From: an uncultured Collinsella sp. | GTDB lineage: Bacteria > Actinomycetota > Coriobacteriia > Coriobacteriales > Coriobacteriaceae | Length of the DNA stretch: 49,791 nucleotides | Direction of reading: 5' to 3' | NCBI GenBank assembly: GCA_900550965.1 | Contig: URUC01000001.1 | Location: 1-49,791 of the forward strand | Notes under the pieces: model-generated | What the model was told of the DNA's origin: nothing | What the model saw: the letters and a program-made list of their open reading frames with translations, nothing else | Database searches by the model: none | Made by a program: the position numbers and the translations under genes | Part shown: positions 1-8,167 of the stretch, in pieces | Layout of the letters: the number at the start of each line of letters is the position of its first letter | Position numbering within the stretch: the first letter of the stretch is position 1

Positions 1-9
1 CCGCCGGGA

Positions 10-2910
10 TTACGACAGCTTGACGATCGGTGCAAAACCTTTCATGAGCTTTTTAGTCTGGCCGGTTTTTTCGAATTGAACCTCGATCATGTCTCCGGCG
101 ACCGAGATCACGGTACCGGTGCCAAAGGTCTTGTGGCTCACGGTATCGCCCGCGGCAAAGTCCTGCGACGCGCTGGCGCGATCGACCTTGCGCTCCACCG
201 TCGGCGACACCTTGGACGACGGCTTTTTAGCTCGCGGCGCGCCCGAACCAAAGGTCGAGGCAACACGGCCGGCGTCGGGCGAAACCCCGCGATGGCGCTC
301 GGTGCCATAGGTGCTGCCACCAAAGAAATCGTCGAAGCTCGATCCGCCGCGCGAACCGGAGCCGCCGGTCGAGCGCGTATGCGAACCGAACACCTTGCCG
401 CCATACATATCCGAGCCCATGCCCGAGCCAAAGGTGCCGTGACGGTCGCCACGCTTCTCCCAGCCCGTGCCCTCAAAACCGGCAGAACCGATACCGCTAA
501 ACTCGATATCCTCAAACGGAATCTCGTTGAGGAAGCGCGAGCGCGGGTTGGCAGAGGTCGAGCCGTAGGTGCGACGCGTGGCCGCATAGGTCAGGAACAG
601 GCGCTTACGGGCACGCGTGATGGCAACGTAGGCCAGGCGACGCTCCTCCTCGAGCTTGCCCGGGTCATCGCTGCCGCCAAAGTCGTGCACGTGCGGGAAG
701 ATACCCTCCTCCATGCCGGCCACGAACACCGCCGGGAACTCCAGGCCCTTGGCGGAGTGGATGGTCATCATGGTAATGGCATGCGTCTCGCCGGCCAGGG
801 AATCCAAGTCGGAGCGCAGGGCCAGCCACTCCATGAGTGCCGGCAGTGCCTTACAGGTGAGCGGACCGTAGGTGCGCTCGATCTCGTCGGCATGCACGGC
901 GCCCGCCGGTAGCTCTGTTGGCACGGCATACGCGTTGCCCGCGATGGCGGCGGCCAGGGCATCCTGCGGCGAGAGCGCCGGGGCGGCTAGGCTATCGAGC
1001 GGATTGGAGCCCGCGGCGTCACGAGCGCCGACAAGTGCCTCAAACGAGGATGCCGGAGCGGACGACCCCGGCTCGGACGCGGGCGCACTCACCACGACGG
1101 ACTCGGACTCGGCGACGGACGGCACGTCGGCAACACCGGCCGCGCGCAGCTCTTCTAGACTCTCGAGCGTACCCTCGATATCCTCGTGCGTCTCCTCAAA
1201 TTCGGCGGCGACGCCCAGGAATTCCTGGATGTTCTCGGCGCGGCTCTCGGACTCCATGGTGCCCTCGGCGCGAAACGCCTGCAGCAGGCCCGTCTTATCG
1301 ACAATCATCTCGACGACGTCCTTGAGCTCGCCGTCCATGCGGCGGCCCTCGCGCACCAGCGCCACAAAACTCGACAGGCCGTTGCGCACCTTGGCACTAA
1401 ACATGCCCGTCTCGGCTGTTGCGATCTCGCAGGCCTGGAAGAACGAGCAGCGGTTGTCGCGCGCCAGCTGCTCGATTTTTTGGATCGAGGTGGAGCCGAT
1501 GCCGCGGCGCGGCGTGTTGATGACGCGCTTGACGCTCATCTCGTCGGCCGGGTTCACGATCATCTTGAGGTAGGCCATGACGTCGCGAATCTCGGCGCGG
1601 TCGAAGAATCGCGTGCCGCCGACGATCTTGTAGGGCACGCCCGCGCGCAGGAACATATCTTCGAGGATACGCGACTGGGCGTTGGTGCGGTAGAACACGG
1701 CGATATCGTCGTAGCTCGTACCCTTGGCATGCAGCTTTTCGATCTCGCCGGCAATCCAGCGACCTTCGTCGCGCTCGTCGCTTGCCTGGAAAGCCTGAAT
1801 CTTCTCGCCATCGCCCTCGGCCGTAAACAGGCGCTTGTCCTTGCGCTGCGAGTTGTGACGCACCACGGCGTTGGCGGCGCTCAGGATATGACCCGTAGAG
1901 CGATAGTTCTGCTCCAGCTTGACGGTCTTGCAGTTTTTAAAGTCCTGCTCAAAGTCCAGGATGTTGGTGATGTCGGCGCCACGCCAGCTGTAAATGGACT
2001 GGTCATCGTCGCCCACGACCATAAGGTTTTGGTACTTGGCGGCCAGCAGGTTGGCGATCTCGTACTGGACGTGGTTGGTGTCCTGATACTCGTCGACGCT
2101 AATGTAGCGGAAGCGCTCCTGGTACTTGTCGAGCACCTCGGGGCGGGTGCGCAGCAACTCGAGCGCGCGCACGAGCAGGTCGTCGAAGTCCATCGCGTTG
2201 GCGGCGCGCAGGCGGCGCTCCAGCTCCAGGTAGACCTGCGCGGCCTTTTTGTCGTTGGGACTATCGGCACTCTTGAGCATGTCCTCGGGCCCAATCATGG
2301 CGTTTTTGGCCGAGCTGATCTTGCTGCGGATCATGTTGATGGGGAACTGCTTTTGCTCAATGCCGAGCGCCTGCATAATGTCACGCACCATGCGCTTTGA
2401 GTCATCGTCGTCATAGATGGTGAACTGACCGGTGTAGCCCAGCAGGTCGGCGTCCTCGCGCAGCATGCGCACGCACATGGCGTGGAAGGTGCACACCCAC
2501 ATGCCGCGGGTGCCACTGGGGATGAGTGCCGCCAGACGCTCGCGCATCTCGGCCGCGGCCTTGTTGGTAAACGTGATGGCCAGGACCTGCCAGGGCTTAA
2601 CGCCCAAGTCGCCGAGCATATGTGCGATGCGGAAGGTCAAGACGCGAGTCTTGCCCGAGCCGGCGCCGGCGAGCACCAGCAACGGGCCCTCGGTGGACAG
2701 GACCGCCTCGCGCTGGGCGGGATTAAGGCTGTCGATGTCGACGAGCGGCTTGGCGGGCTTGTGCGCCGGCGCGGGAGCGTCGTAGATGTCGAGCGGAACG
2801 AGCTCGGGCTCCGGCGCAGCGGGGGCGGTGTATGCATCGAGCGGCACGGGTTCCGGCGCGGGCGGCACGGGCACCGCGGCGTTCTTTTCCCAGGGCAAGG
2901 GCTGGGTCAT
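10..2910 (-). CDS. pcrA: ATP-dependent DNA helicase UvrD/PcrA
   Basis: Superfamily 1 3'-5' DNA helicase of the UvrD/PcrA/Rep group, which acts in DNA repair and in clearing proteins from DNA. All core motifs are visible: AGAGSGKT (about residues 81-88), ITFTNKAAAEMRER, VDEYQDTNHVQ, GDDDQSIYSWRGA, TIHSAKGLEFP and AITRARKRLFLTYA. The ATG at 2910 is chosen because GAGGAG lies 6 nt upstream; longer in-frame extensions lack this. At about 966 residues it is longer than typical PcrA (700-830). The excess is a Pro/Ala-rich N-terminal tail of about 55 residues with a repeated VPLD-type motif, and a low-complexity Ser/Ala/Glu insertion of about 100 residues just before the TIHSAKGLEFP motif. The C-terminus (HKTFGTGTV...VQFEKTG) is the Tudor/SH3-like domain that binds RNA polymerase in PcrA. 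The terminator lies outside the window. Confidence 0.95.
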   Translation of the reverse strand: MTQPLPWEKNAAVPVPPAPEPVPLDAYTAPAAPEPELVPLDIYDAPAPAHKPAKPLVDIDSLNPAQREAVLSTEGPLLVLAGAGSGKTRVLTFRIAHMLGDLGVKPWQVLAITFTNKAAAEMRERLAALIPSGTRGMWVCTFHAMCVRMLREDADLLGYTGQFTIYDDDDSKRMVRDIMQALGIEQKQFPINMIRSKISSAKNAMIGPEDMLKSADSPNDKKAAQVYLELERRLRAANAMDFDDLLVRALELLRTRPEVLDKYQERFRYISVDEYQDTNHVQYEIANLLAAKYQNLMVVGDDDQSIYSWRGADITNILDFEQDFKNCKTVKLEQNYRSTGHILSAANAVVRHNSQRKDKRLFTAEGDGEKIQAFQASDERDEGRWIAGEIEKLHAKGTSYDDIAVFYRTNAQSRILEDMFLRAGVPYKIVGGTRFFDRAEIRDVMAYLKMIVNPADEMSVKRVINTPRRGIGSTSIQKIEQLARDNRCSFFQACEIATAETGMFSAKVRNGLSSFVALVREGRRMDGELKDVVEMIVDKTGLLQAFRAEGTMESESRAENIQEFLGVAAEFEETHEDIEGTLESLEELRAAGVADVPSVAESESVVVSAPASEPGSSAPASSFEALVGARDAAGSNPLDSLAAPALSPQDALAAAIAGNAYAVPTELPAGAVHADEIERTYGPLTCKALPALMEWLALRSDLDSLAGETHAITMMTIHSAKGLEFPAVFVAGMEEGIFPHVHDFGGSDDPGKLEEERRLAYVAITRARKRLFLTYAATRRTYGSTSANPRSRFLNEIPFEDIEFSGIGSAGFEGTGWEKRGDRHGTFGSGMGSDMYGGKVFGSHTRSTGGSGSRGGSSFDDFFGGSTYGTERHRGVSPDAGRVASTFGSGAPRAKKPSSKVSPTVERKVDRASASQDFAAGDTVSHKTFGTGTVISVAGDMIEVQFEKTGQTKKLMKGFAPIVKLS

Positions 2911-3049
2911 GGGCGACTCCTCATCTGACAGACGGCGCGCCTGCGGGCAGCGCCATAGTTTGAGCCGTACCAGTATACCGAGCCGCGCGGACACCGACGC
3001 AAATCACACCACGACTCCGTGCGCCGCCGTCAGGCCCGCCCCATCGCCC

Positions 3050-3094
3050 AAAAAAGAGGACGGCATAGACCTTTTGGTCATGCCGCCCTCTTTG
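3050..3094 (-). terminator. Rho-independent terminator of uppP
   Basis: Long hairpin with arms AAAGAGG-CGGCAT-ACC and GGT-ATGCCG-CCTCTTT around a TTTT loop. Read on the minus strand it is followed by a run of six T and sits about 43 bp past the uppP stop codon, between uppP and the helicase gene. Confidence 0.85.
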
Positions 3095-3137
3095 AATGAC
3101 AAGTTGTCGCTCTGGCCGCCGCGCAGCGTCAACCAAG

Positions 3138-4118
3138 TTACAGGCCGAGCATGGGCTCCAGAACGAAGAAGTATGCGAGCACTACGATGCCCAGGATGAT
3201 GCGGTAGACTCCGAAGCACTTGAAGTCGTGACGGCGGACGAAGCCCATGAGCCACTTGATGGCGATGAGCGAAACCACAAAGGCCACAACGCAGCCCACG
3301 CCCAAGATGGCGATCTCGTTGGTGCCGAACGTGCCGCCCTTGATGAAGTACTTGACCAGCTTGAGCGCACTCGCGCCAAACATAACGGGAATAGCCAGGA
3401 AGAACGTAAACTTAGACGCCACCGAGCGCGTGCAGCCCAAAAGCAGGCCGCCGATGATGGTAGAACCGGAGCGAGACGTACCAGGCACCAGCGAAAGCAC
3501 CTGGAAGCAGCCGATACCCAGCGCAGTCTTCCAGCTGAGGTCCTCGAGCGTGGCGATGGAACCAAAGTCCAGATTCTCGTCATCGTCCTCATCCTCAGCG
3601 GTAGCCGTGGGGGGCGCCGCAAAGTGCGCACCGGCGGGACGTCCACCCGACACCACAGCACGCGAACCAAACGAACCGGCAACGGCCATTTCCTCGCGCT
3701 TGCTCGCGCGCCAGTTCTCGATCACGATAAACAGCACGCCGTACACAATGAGCGCCAGCGCCACGACGGGAGCGTTGTAGAAATGCTCCTCCATCCAGTC
3801 GTTGAGCGGCAGGCCGATCGCCGCCGCAGGAATGCAACCGAGCACAATCTTGCCCCACAGCACCCAGGTGTCGCGACGGCCCTCCTTGCCCTTGCTGGGC
3901 GAGAACGGGTTGAGCTCGTGGAAAAACAGCACGCAGACGGCCAGAATGGCGCCGAGCTGAATCACGACCAGGAACATATTCCAGAACGTCTCGCTCACGT
4001 TCATCTTGACGAACTCGTCCACCAAGATCATGTGGCCCGTCGACGAAACGGGCAGCCATTCGGTGATGCCCTCGACCAGGCCCATGAAGGCAGATTTTAG
4101 AAGCTCGATAATATCCAA
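3138..4118 (-). CDS. uppP: Undecaprenyl-diphosphate phosphatase (UppP/BacA)
   Basis: Integral membrane phosphatase that converts undecaprenyl diphosphate to undecaprenyl phosphate, recycling the lipid carrier of cell-wall synthesis; extra dosage gives bacitracin resistance. The two family signatures are present: EGITEWLPVSSTGHM near the N-terminus and PGTSRSGSTIIGG in the second half, with about eight hydrophobic segments. The start is taken as TTG at 4118 (protein M-DIIELLKSAFMG), because GAGGGGG stands just upstream and UppP proteins normally begin this way; a longer ATG start at 4187 would add 23 atypical residues. At about 326 residues it exceeds the usual 265-280. The excess is a low-complexity loop between the halves (Pro/Ala-rich, then an EDEDDDEN acidic stretch). 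It is a single gene with its own terminator. Confidence 0.95.
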   Translation of the reverse strand: MDIIELLKSAFMGLVEGITEWLPVSSTGHMILVDEFVKMNVSETFWNMFLVVIQLGAILAVCVLFFHELNPFSPSKGKEGRRDTWVLWGKIVLGCIPAAAIGLPLNDWMEEHFYNAPVVALALIVYGVLFIVIENWRASKREEMAVAGSFGSRAVVSGGRPAGAHFAAPPTATAEDEDDDENLDFGSIATLEDLSWKTALGIGCFQVLSLVPGTSRSGSTIIGGLLLGCTRSVASKFTFFLAIPVMFGASALKLVKYFIKGGTFGTNEIAILGVGCVVAFVVSLIAIKWLMGFVRRHDFKCFGVYRIILGIVVLAYFFVLEPMLGL

Positions 4119-4367
4119 AGGGACCCCCTCGTTAGACACCCGCCGGTAGATGTTCTGCGGACGATGCGGGCGATGTCCCATTATCAACCGTTGGCGGTGC
4201 GACCGCGCCTACCCTTACCAAAAAACTCGCCCGTTCACAGAATTGCGAGCAGTTAAACCGAAATCCTTGGGTATAACTGCAACAAGATAAAGTGTCCGGC
4301 GGTCAACGCACCCGCGCCCGCCCGACGCACGAGCCCCGCGCCCGTGCGATAGACCAAGGAGGAAACC

Positions 4368-4805
4368 ATGAACGAGGGTTACACCAAGGTATTTGTTTCA
4401 CTCGACGGTACTGAGCAGCAGGATTTTGTGCTCGCACGCGCCATCAAGGTCGCCGCGAACAACGGCGCCAAGCTGATTATCGGCCACGTTATCGATTCCA
4501 CGGCGCTCGAGAGCGCCGGCTCCTATCCGGTCGATTTGGTCAACGGTCTGGAGGAGGCCTTTAAGAACTCCATCGAAAAGCAGCTCGAAGAGGCCAAGGC
4601 CAATCCCGATATTCCCGAGGTCGAGGTCATGATACGCGCCGGTCGTATTCGCGAGACGCTCAAAGACGAGATGCTCGACGTGGTCAAGCCCGACCTGGTG
4701 CTCTGCGGCGCTCGCGGCCTGTCCTCGATCAAGTATGCGCTTCTGGGTTCGATTTCGACGTTCCTGCTGCGCAATACCGACTGCGACATTTTGGTCGTAA
4801 AGTAG
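4368..4805 (+). CDS. Universal stress protein, UspA family, ATP-binding type
   Basis: A 145-residue single-domain universal stress protein, a cytosolic dimer linked to stress survival. It has the standard fold order: beta strand KVFVSLDGT at the N-terminus, IGHVID in the middle, and the ATP-binding signature G-x2-G-x9-G-S near the C-terminus (GARG, nine residues, then GS), followed by the terminal strand CDILVVK. The signature places it with ATP-binding rather than non-binding UspA proteins. The start is firm: AAGGAGG lies 5 nt before ATG 4368. It is a single gene, transcribed away from uppP, with a strong terminator at 4951. Confidence 0.93.
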   Translation: MNEGYTKVFVSLDGTEQQDFVLARAIKVAANNGAKLIIGHVIDSTALESAGSYPVDLVNGLEEAFKNSIEKQLEEAKANPDIPEVEVMIRAGRIRETLKDEMLDVVKPDLVLCGARGLSSIKYALLGSISTFLLRNTDCDILVVK

Positions 4806-4817
4806 CGTTGCTCCCAC

Positions 4818-4911
4818 CGGCCGCGGGGCCTGCGGGGTTTCCACGGGCACGTCCTCGCCGCGTTGCGGCTGCGGGATGTGCCTTTAGGAAACCCCTCCCG
4901 GCCTCGCGGCC
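4818..4911. repeat. Long interrupted inverted repeat downstream of the usp gene
   Basis: This stretch can fold on itself almost end to end: GGCC...GGGGTTTCC...GGGCAC on the left faces GTGCC...GGAAACCCC...GGCC on the right, with an inner CGCCGCG/TGCGGCTGCGG loop. It lies between the usp stop codon and its terminator. It resembles REP-like intergenic elements or a structured 3' UTR; no function is evident. Confidence 0.5.
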
Positions 4912-4950
4912 TTCGCAGCCTTACTTCAGCGAGTTGGCTGATAAAAGATG

Positions 4951-4987
4951 GCGTGCCGCCCCGTTTGGGGCGGCACGCTTTGTTTGG
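4951..4987 (+). terminator. Rho-independent terminator of the usp gene
   Basis: Perfect 12-bp stem GCGTGCCGCCCC/GGGGCGGCACGC with a GTTT loop, followed by TTTGTTT. It serves transcripts reading from the usp gene. Confidence 0.85.
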
Positions 4988-5030
4988 GCTGCACGTTTTT
5001 GTTTTGGGAGATCCATTTGAGCCTCATAGT

Positions 5031-5091
5031 TATGTTCACGTTCGGGAACATAACGCCAGTTGCCTTAGCTAAGTTCACGTTCGGGAACATA
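5031..5091. repeat. Two direct copies of a palindromic motif
   Basis: The sequence GTTCACGTTCGGGAACATA occurs at 5034-5052 and 5073-5091, exactly 39 bp apart. The first copy is embedded in a perfect inverted repeat, TATGTTC-N8-GAACATA. It lies in the 130-bp gap between the convergent ends of the usp and sensor kinase genes. The spacing (close to four helical turns) suits protein binding, but the position is not that of a promoter. It could also be the 3' UTR structure of the kinase transcript. Confidence 0.45.
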
Positions 5092-5117
5092 GCCGTCCGC
5101 AGCGCAAGACGGCCCGG

Positions 5118-6161
5118 CTACTCAAAGTATTGGAACTTGTTCGTCGAGAAGGCGAACGTTACGACAAAGCCTTCGCCGGAGTCGGATGCCGCCGTGACGT
5201 CGATGCCCATCTTGGAGCATAGGCGCGCCACCAGGTAGAGGCCGATGCCCGTTGCGCGCTTGGTGGTGCGGCCGTTGTCGCCGGTAAAGCCCTTCTCGAA
5301 CACGCGTGGCAGGTCTGCCGCACACACGCCGCAGCCGTTGTCCGCAACGGTGAGCTCGATGCGCTCGCTCGCCAGGCCCTCGTCCAGTAACGCGCCCGAA
5401 AACACGATCTTCGCGCCGTCCTCGCGCGCATATTTAATGCTGTTCTGAATGAGCTGGCCCAGGATAAACTCGAGCCATTTTTCGTCGGTAAAGACCTCGA
5501 AGTCGAGGTTCTCGCACACCGGAGCCACGTGCGCCGCAATGAGCTCGCGCACGTTGGCCTTAATCGCACCCGTCACCAAGGTCTTAAGGTCCCAGCGGCG
5601 AATCAGGTAGTCGCGCTCCACGACTTCCGAGCGCGCGTAGTACAGCGCCTGGTCGATATAGCGTTCCACGCGAGCCAACTCGCGACCCAGGTCATCGACA
5701 CGTGTTGGGTCATCTGCGCCGCCGTCGAGGTTTTCCAGAATCAGGTGAGCCGCCGCCAGGGGCAGCTTGGCCTCGTGGGCCCAGCTCTCGATATAGTCGC
5801 GATAGTCTTCGGTCTGACGCCGGCCCTCGGCAACCTCGTCGCAGGCGGCTTTGCCCACCCGGCACAGGACCTCGTACTCGAGCTCGCCCTCGGCATAGGT
5901 TGGGCATTGCACCATCTCCTGCACCCATGCGGGACTCTCGAGCTCCTCTGCCGCGCGCTCCAACTGACGCAGAAAACGGCGACGGCGAGCGTACTCGATC
6001 ACGATGCCGAGCATACCGAAGATAAAGGACACGCCAACCGCCACGACCACGATAGAAACGGGTGCGCCGGCGACCGTCAGCACAAAGCAGCTCAGCAGCA
6101 CGCCGCACGTCCACACGGCGACGGGAAGCAGTGCATCTTTAAAGAACTTGCCAAACGACAT
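5118..6161 (-). CDS. Sensor histidine kinase, BceS-like (intramembrane-sensing)
   Basis: A 347-residue membrane histidine kinase. Two hydrophobic helices at about residues 15-32 and 35-58 are separated by only a few residues, so there is almost no extracellular sensor domain, as in intramembrane-sensing kinases of the BceS/VraS type that respond to cell-wall-active peptides. The phospho-acceptor box reads ESWAHEAKLPL (His in the position of BceS E-W-x-H-x-x-K-T/L-P). ATP-binding boxes follow: N box LIQNSIKYAR, G1 VADNGCGV, F box FEKGFTGDNGR and G2 ATGIGLYL. It starts 9 bp after the stop of its response regulator, so they form one operon. BceS systems normally sit beside a BceAB-type ABC transporter; none is present here, so the signal partner must be elsewhere or absent. 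Confidence 0.88.
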   Translation of the reverse strand: MSFGKFFKDALLPVAVWTCGVLLSCFVLTVAGAPVSIVVVAVGVSFIFGMLGIVIEYARRRRFLRQLERAAEELESPAWVQEMVQCPTYAEGELEYEVLCRVGKAACDEVAEGRRQTEDYRDYIESWAHEAKLPLAAAHLILENLDGGADDPTRVDDLGRELARVERYIDQALYYARSEVVERDYLIRRWDLKTLVTGAIKANVRELIAAHVAPVCENLDFEVFTDEKWLEFILGQLIQNSIKYAREDGAKIVFSGALLDEGLASERIELTVADNGCGVCAADLPRVFEKGFTGDNGRTTKRATGIGLYLVARLCSKMGIDVTAASDSGEGFVVTFAFSTNKFQYFE

Positions 6162-6170
6162 AGCCGGCCC

Positions 6171-6842
6171 CTAGACCGAATAGCCTTGGCCGCGATGCGT
6201 CGTCAAATACCCCTTGATGCCGATTTTTTCGAGCGTGGTGCGCAGGCGGTTGATGTTGACGGTGAGCGTATTGTCGTCCACGAAGGCGTCGGAGTCCCAC
6301 AGGTCCTGCATGATGGCCGAGCGCGAGACGATCTTGCCCGCGCGGCTCAGGAGCAGCGAGAGAATGCGCAGCTCATTTTTGGTGAGCTCGGTGCTGTCGC
6401 CGGTCGCCGTGTTGGTGACCATAGAGCGGGCGAGGTCGAGCTCCAGCCCCTTGTGGACGAGCGTGCTGCGCTCGCCTGACGCCGCGGTGCGACGCAGCAG
6501 TGCGTTGATGCGCGCCACGAGCACGCGCGCGCTATAGGGCTTGGGAACAAAGTCGTCCGCGCCGAGCGTCACGGCCATGACCTCGTCGATCTCGGTCGTG
6601 CGCGAGGTGAGGACGATGATGGGGACCTCGGATTCGCGGCGAACCTCGTGGCAGATATGCTGGCCGTCCTTGACGGGAAGCGTGAGGTCGAGCAGCACCA
6701 GGTCGGGCGCGGCGGCGAGAATATCGCGCGAGACATGCTCGAACGATTCGCAGGCCTCGACCTCAAAACCGGCACGAGCAAGGATGTCGGCAAGCTCACG
6801 ACGAATGGGCTCGTCGTCCTCAACGATATAGATTAGCGCCAT
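6171..6842 (-). CDS. Response regulator, OmpR/BceR-like
   Basis: A 223-residue two-component response regulator, partner of the kinase just downstream. The receiver domain has the acidic pair in IYIVEDDEPI, the phospho-acceptor Asp in LVLLDLTLP, the Thr in VLTSRT and the Lys in DFVPKPY. The C-terminal winged helix (about residues 125-223) shows LTKNELRILSLLLS and the DNA-contacting DNTLTVNINRLRTTLEKIG. The start at 6842 is preferred because GGGAGG lies 4 nt upstream and the family begins directly with the receiver strand; an in-frame ATG at 6854 overlaps this site. It is the first gene of the two-gene operon. Confidence 0.9.
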   Translation of the reverse strand: MALIYIVEDDEPIRRELADILARAGFEVEACESFEHVSRDILAAAPDLVLLDLTLPVKDGQHICHEVRRESEVPIIVLTSRTTEIDEVMAVTLGADDFVPKPYSARVLVARINALLRRTAASGERSTLVHKGLELDLARSMVTNTATGDSTELTKNELRILSLLLSRAGKIVSRSAIMQDLWDSDAFVDDNTLTVNINRLRTTLEKIGIKGYLTTHRGQGYSV

Positions 6843-6952
6843 GTGTCCTCCCATTTCGCGTAACTTGCACCTTCCACACCATTATGCCCACGGCGTCGCA
6901 GCGATACGACCCCGTGGGCACCTAATATGACAAAAGTGTTCGGTAGCCTTGA

Positions 6953-6992
6953 GAGAAAATAGGGGCCGACCGGTCCTAAACCGATCGGCCCC
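6953..6992 (-). terminator. Terminator of the aminotransferase operon
   Basis: Stem of 12 bp with one G-T pair (GGGGCCGACCGG against CCGATCGGCCCC), loop TCCTAAA. On the minus strand it is followed by TATTTTCTC. It lies 20 bp past the aminotransferase stop codon. Confidence 0.8.
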
Positions 6993-7012
6993 ATCGCTTC
7001 GACCTCGAGCCT

Positions 7013-8143
7013 CTACTCGAGCGTACGCATGTACACCGAAATGGCATCCAGGCCCTTCTGCAGGTCATCGGTGTTGTCGGAGTATGCATAGCCAATGCGC
7101 ATGCTCTTGGGCTCCTCGAAGCAATCGCCCGGGGTGACGAGTGCGCCGGACTTCTTAATCATGTCGGTGCAGAACGTCCTGGAGTCAATGTCGTAGTCGT
7201 AATACACGAGCGCGGTGCTACCCGCCTCGGGCTTGACAAACGACAGGCGCGGCTCGCTCTCGACCCACTTCTCCAGAACAGCAAGGTTCTGACGGACGAT
7301 GCGACGGCTGCGCTCAAGGATCACGGAAGCGTTGCCCAGAATCAGCTCCGCCACCGACTCGCTGAATATGCCGGCGGAAATCAGGTTGTAGTCGCGATGC
7401 GAGAGCAGCGCGCGACGGAGCTCCGGGCTCTTGGTGACCGCCCAGCCCAGACGCAGGCCGGCGAACGACCAGACCTTGGACATGGATGCGGTGGCGACGG
7501 CCTTGTCGTACAGGTCGACCACGGACTCGGCGTACTCATCCGTCTGAGTAAGCAGACGGTAGACCTCGTCGCAGAGCAGCCACGCATCGTGTTTGCGTGC
7601 GACCTCGACAATCGCCTTGAGCGTATCGGCGTCGAGCAGGGCGCCCGTGGGGTTGTCCGGGTTATTGATGCAGATGAGCTTGGTATCGTCGGTCACCAGA
7701 GCATCGAGCGCGTCGACGTCGACGTGGTAGCCGTTCTTGCGATCGAGCTGAAGGATATCGACCTTCGCACCGCACATCTCGGGAATCGAGTAAAGCTGCT
7801 GGTAGGTGGGCTTGACGGAGACTACGTGATCGCCCGGTTCGACGAGCGTGGAAATAACCAGGGAGTTGGCACCGGTCGCGCCGTGCGTGGGCACGATATG
7901 CCCGGGCTCGACCGTCTTATAGAGACGCGCGACCCCCTCGAGGAAGCCGGGCTGCCCCTCGATGTCTCCATAGGTGAATCGGCGCGAGCACAGGCTATCG
8001 AGCCACGCCTTCTTGTCGGTGTTCGTAAGCTCGAACAGCTGGTCGAGTGTGAGGGAGTAGACGCACGTCTCCGCAACGTTGTGGGTGCACTTGGTCTCCC
8101 ACTCGTTCATCCACTGCTCGACGGCGAAATCCTTGATCTGCAT
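7013..8143 (-). CDS. PLP-dependent aminotransferase, class I/II
   Basis: A 376-residue fold-type I PLP enzyme. The hallmark residues are visible: NNPDNPTG (the Asn that contacts the PLP ring), LLCDEVYR (Asp pairing with the PLP nitrogen), SMSKVWSFAGLRLGW (the Schiff-base Lys and phosphate-binding Arg) and the C-terminal Arg in KSMRIGYAY that holds the substrate carboxylate. The start is supported by AAAGGAAA upstream of ATG 8143. It follows an ornithine-cyclodeaminase-family gene after 24 bp, so both are probably one transcript acting on the same amino acid. PLP enzymes next to cyclodeaminases occur in amino-acid catabolism and in making unusual amino acids; the substrate cannot be read from the sequence. 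Confidence 0.88.
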   Translation of the reverse strand: MQIKDFAVEQWMNEWETKCTHNVAETCVYSLTLDQLFELTNTDKKAWLDSLCSRRFTYGDIEGQPGFLEGVARLYKTVEPGHIVPTHGATGANSLVISTLVEPGDHVVSVKPTYQQLYSIPEMCGAKVDILQLDRKNGYHVDVDALDALVTDDTKLICINNPDNPTGALLDADTLKAIVEVARKHDAWLLCDEVYRLLTQTDEYAESVVDLYDKAVATASMSKVWSFAGLRLGWAVTKSPELRRALLSHRDYNLISAGIFSESVAELILGNASVILERSRRIVRQNLAVLEKWVESEPRLSFVKPEAGSTALVYYDYDIDSRTFCTDMIKKSGALVTPGDCFEEPKSMRIGYAYSDNTDDLQKGLDAISVYMRTLE

Positions 8144-8167
8144 TGTCGTTTCCTTTCCTTGACTTTC

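Noticed and set aside
76..912. Long plus-strand frame opposite the helicase gene
   Set aside because: It is the mirror of a high-GC coding sequence with all helicase motifs on the other strand; its protein is low-complexity Arg/Ala/Gly.
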